Below, piece by piece: positions 5,311 to 7,721 of a DNA stretch of 7,721 nucleotides. The notes below the pieces were generated by a model, which was not told where the DNA came from, searched no databases, and saw nothing but the letters and a program-made list of their open reading frames with translations. The first letter of the stretch is position 1, and the number at the start of each line of letters is the position of its first letter. A program made the translations under genes and the position numbers. The DNA is from an uncultured Clostridia bacterium. Its GTDB lineage: Bacteria; Bacillota; Clostridia; Oscillospirales; Ruminococcaceae. The stretch covers positions 1-7,721 of the forward strand of contig CANQOJ010000107.1 in NCBI GenBank assembly GCA_947625455.1, written 5' to 3'.

Positions 5311-5316
5311 ACCTCT
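5311..5316 (-). promoter_or_regulatory. Shine-Dalgarno site of the DHH gene
   Basis: AGAGGT on the minus strand puts GAGG 8 bases before the ATG at 5303 and 14 before the alternative ATG at 5297. It supports the longer MAMRLITRSD start. Confidence 0.65.
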
Positions 5317-5343
5317 TTCTATATGTAAATTCTCTTATCAACA

Positions 5344-5374
5344 CGTCAGCTGCCGAACGCGCAAAAGCGTCAGC
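5344..5374 (-). promoter_or_regulatory. Direct repeat GCTGACG in the DHH leader
   Basis: GCTGACG occurs twice on the minus strand (5368-5374 and 5344-5350), 24 bp apart, just downstream of the predicted transcription start. A small ACGC/GCGT stem (5357-5370) lies between them. The spacing suits two same-face binding sites, but the copies are short and may be chance. Confidence 0.3.
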
Positions 5375-5388
5375 ACACCCTTATAGAC

Positions 5389-5417
5389 ATTATAGCACGT
5401 TTATAATTGAAAATCAA
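5389..5417 (-). promoter_or_regulatory. Sigma-A promoter of the DHH gene
   Basis: On the minus strand TTGATT (5412-5417), 17 bp, then TATAAT (5389-5394), with TGC before the -10 box forming an extended -10. Predicted start is near 5382 and the leader about 79 nt. The DHH gene is thus probably transcribed independently of the transglutaminase gene that ends 28 bp before this promoter. Confidence 0.8.
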
Positions 5418-5444
5418 CACCTTTTTGAAATTTTTGTATATTTT

Positions 5445-7721
5445 TTACTTTGTGTGTTTTCCGATAATGATTTTGCGCAGTTTGACGCGTCCGGCTGCAA
5501 TCAGCCTGTCGTCCGCGGTTTTAAACAGTTCGTTCAGCAGTTTTGCGGTAACTGTCCTTTCGTTATCGGTAAACTTGCCGCTGCCGAATGCTGTTTTCAT
5601 AAGCGTTTCGATATGCTCCGAGAACTTTGTTTTAAGCTTTCCGTCAACCCTCAGGAAGAACGCTTCGGGCTGTTCTCCGACATTCTGTTCAAATTTGCAC
5701 AGCTTCAGTACAGCAATAATCTTCGCGTAAACTTCTTCGCAGTCCCCTGCTTCATTAAGCGCATTTTTAGCCGCTCTGTCAAGTTCTTTCAGCTTGAATA
5801 CTATTATAAGTATAACCGCTCCCGTCAGAATTACCGCCAAAGCCGTAAAGACAAACGGCAGAATATCCGCGTTTCCTTCATCATCAACGCCTATTGATGT
5901 GTTATCGCTGTCGGATAAATCATCGCTGATTTCTTCATCTTCGCTTTCTTCGTCGTCAATATCCGATATATCAAAACTTCTGTCGCTGTCCTCACTGTCG
6001 GCTGACATTTCGCTGTCAACCGAAATCTCGCTGTCAGATGAAGCCGAATCTTCTGATGAACTTTCGTTTTCATAGTCAATCGAGGTTGTTGCAGCCGAAC
6101 TTGTCGGATCGAATGTTACCCAGCCGATTTTCTCAAAATAAACCTCGCACCATGCGTGAAAGTTCTTTGATTTCAGTACAACGGGTGAATTGTTTCCCGT
6201 ATGCGGCGCCATAAAACCCGTGCAGTATCTCGCGGGTACGCCCATTGTCCTCAGCATCAGCGTCATTGCGCTTGCATACAGCGCGCAGTGTCCGCTTTTC
6301 GTTTCCGTAAGAAATGTCATAACGGGGTTTTCACTGCCGTTGTCCGTATCAAGCGAATAAGTGTAACGGTTTTTCAGAAAGTCCGTTATCTTTATGCAGT
6401 TCTTGTATATTTCGGGATTATAGGTACTGTCGGTATACAGTTCGTTGCTGATTAAAAAGTCTTTGAGAAAACCTCGCATATTTTCGGGGACGTTAAGATA
6501 TGTTTTTCTGACATAATCAACATACTCCGGGTATTTAACCTCATACTTTCTCTTAAAATCGCTGTACAGCGTGTTAAAATCAAAGTCGTCCTCATTGACA
6601 ATGCTGTTGAGCATATTCATAATGATTTGTTTTTGAGCAAATCCCGCGCCCGTATAATCAAGCGACGGTTCATACGCTTCACATATAAGTTCGTCAATTC
6701 TCTCGCCGTTAAACCTTAAGACATAGTCGCCGTAATGCTCAAAACTGCTGTAATAATATGTCTGAAATTCGGACATATATGCGGGCAGAAAAGCAACGTC
6801 GCTGTCCGCAAGATAATCAACTATCACCTTTGTCTTGTCAGCTGTATAATCATTTGTATCTATACCGTAACTTTCCATTTGCTCTGCAATTTCGGGGAAA
6901 TCTTCTTTTCCCCGGTACTCAAAATGCCAAAGCGTTGCTATTTCATTCGGGAAATACTTTACGTTTTCCTCTGCGTCAACAGGCGAAGTCCAGTTTTCGC
7001 CGTCAAAATCAACGCCTATATCCCCTCTTAGATACGCCCTTTCTCCCGTATTTATAACGCTTAATATTTCATCATCGCCTTTTTCGGGAGTATTTACGGA
7101 AAGTGAAAAACTGCCGCCGGCGAAAATATCGTCGTCAGAATCGCTGTCGTCATTACTGTCTTTAACACTTGCAAATTGCTTTCCGATATCGTTGAAAAAA
7201 TCATAAACGGGAGTGTAGTCAATTCCCGACTTGTCGTTCATAATCGCCGCGCCGATAAATCCCGCAAGCGTAAATACAGCCGCGGCGCACATTGACGCGG
7301 AAAAGTATTTTGAATAATGCACAACGCCAAGCCTTGCCCGCTTCATAACGGGAACTTTCGCTATCTGCTTTCCAAACAGCTTTTCTTCCTGCAAAAGAGT
7401 ACCGCGGCAGCCTGAGTATATCCCGCCTCTTGTTATAACGCCGCTTGAAAATGCTTTCGCCATTGCAAAACCGCCCAAAAGCAAAGCCGCCGTCGGAATT
7501 ACCCACAATACAAACGACAGTTTCCTTGCGGCAAGCATGGGTACAAACAATATTATAAATGTAATCAGCGGCGGTATGCCCGACGGCTTTTTGAACATTG
7601 ACGCCGCGCATATTATAGCCATAAGAGAGGCTATGAGCATCAGGATAAGTGAAATTGTGCCTGCGGGAACATTGCCGTCATGATACAGATATCTTGTAAG
7701 CGAGAACACAGGACCGTCAAG
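5445..7721 (-). CDS. TgpA-like membrane transglutaminase (N-terminus outside window)
   Basis: The 758 visible residues (numbered from the right edge) start inside the gene: the frame is open to base 7721 with LDGP before a GTG. Hydrophobic segments lie at about 21-43, 49-65, 68-91 and 142-161. A large presumably extracellular region follows, with a transglutaminase core: SGHCALYASAMTLMLRTMG (476-494, Cys479), NFHAWCEVYF (520-529, His522) and FDPTSS (Asp538), a complete Cys-His-Asp triad. An acidic Ser/Asp/Glu tract covers about 540-615, then one membrane helix (620-642) and a cytoplasmic tail of about 115 residues resembling the DUF4129-type tail of this family. Such proteins probably act on cell-wall or surface proteins, as hydrolase or cross-linker; the substrate is unknown. 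Relatives usually stand next to MoxR-type ATPase and DUF58 genes, which would lie to the right. No clear terminator follows the stop at 5445. Confidence 0.9.
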   Translation of the reverse strand, partial: LDGPVFSLTRYLYHDGNVPAGTISLILMLIASLMAIICAASMFKKPSGIPPLITFIILFVPMLAARKLSFVLWVIPTAALLLGGFAMAKAFSSGVITRGGIYSGCRGTLLQEEKLFGKQIAKVPVMKRARLGVVHYSKYFSASMCAAAVFTLAGFIGAAIMNDKSGIDYTPVYDFFNDIGKQFASVKDSNDDSDSDDDIFAGGSFSLSVNTPEKGDDEILSVINTGERAYLRGDIGVDFDGENWTSPVDAEENVKYFPNEIATLWHFEYRGKEDFPEIAEQMESYGIDTNDYTADKTKVIVDYLADSDVAFLPAYMSEFQTYYYSSFEHYGDYVLRFNGERIDELICEAYEPSLDYTGAGFAQKQIIMNMLNSIVNEDDFDFNTLYSDFKRKYEVKYPEYVDYVRKTYLNVPENMRGFLKDFLISNELYTDSTYNPEIYKNCIKITDFLKNRYTYSLDTDNGSENPVMTFLTETKSGHCALYASAMTLMLRTMGVPARYCTGFMAPHTGNNSPVVLKSKNFHAWCEVYFEKIGWVTFDPTSSAATTSIDYENESSSEDSASSDSEISVDSEMSADSEDSDRSFDISDIDDEESEDEEISDDLSDSDNTSIGVDDEGNADILPFVFTALAVILTGAVILIIVFKLKELDRAAKNALNEAGDCEEVYAKIIAVLKLCKFEQNVGEQPEAFFLRVDGKLKTKFSEHIETLMKTAFGSGKFTDNERTVTAKLLNELFKTADDRLIAAGRVKLRKIIIGKHTK

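Noticed and set aside
6735..7057. Two plus-strand frames of about 98 codons
   Set aside because: They are antisense shadows of the extracellular part of the transglutaminase gene.

Overview
The window looks like a chromosomal segment of a low-to-mid GC Firmicute, most likely a gut-type Clostridia near Ruminococcus/Oscillospiraceae. The signs are strong AGGAGG-type ribosome sites, sigma-A promoters with textbook -35/-10 boxes, a pyruvate phosphate dikinase, a cysteine-rich DUF1540 protein, a Firmicutes-style membrane transglutaminase, and AT-rich gaps with hairpin repeats. The genus is an inference from gene content, not from a database match.

Layout from left to right. (1) On the minus strand, the N-terminal 402 codons of pyruvate phosphate dikinase (ppdK) run off the left edge; the gene has an extended -10 promoter and a strong Shine-Dalgarno site. 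(2) Divergent from it on the plus strand is a 58-residue, eight-cysteine DUF1540-type protein. (3) A 362-bp convergent gap holds a T-loop hairpin and a composite palindromic repeat (copy A). (4) On the minus strand is lactaldehyde reductase fucO, with all four iron ligands present and its own promoter. (5) Divergent from fucO, on the plus strand under a perfect-consensus promoter, is a SprA-related putative zinc metalloprotease with an HEHEH motif. (6) A second convergent gap holds a terminator that works mainly for the minus strand, and the short copy B of the same repeat. (7) On the minus strand is a DHH/DHHA1 phosphoesterase with its own promoter. (8) On the minus strand is the C-terminal 758 residues of a TgpA-like membrane transglutaminase that runs off the right edge.

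The genes do not form one pathway. Each complete gene has its own promoter, or stands alone, and gene orientation alternates. ppdK (pyruvate/PEP interconversion) and fucO (lactaldehyde to 1,2-propanediol, an NADH sink from deoxy-sugar fermentation) both fit central metabolism of a saccharolytic anaerobe. The DHH enzyme is probably a nucleotide or polyphosphate hydrolase. The transglutaminase is a surface protein whose family usually sits beside MoxR-ATPase and DUF58 genes, which would be beyond the right edge.

The most unusual feature is the repeat pair. Two copies of one intergenic element lie in the same orientation, each ending 9-10 bp from the stop codon of a minus-strand gene. One copy carries a compact perfect 17-bp-arm hairpin. 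In the other, the hairpin has been opened by a second, about 123-bp inverted repeat built from CTAGARR-type heptads. I see no phage, IS transposase, CRISPR array, rRNA or tRNA, and no convincing new multi-gene system.
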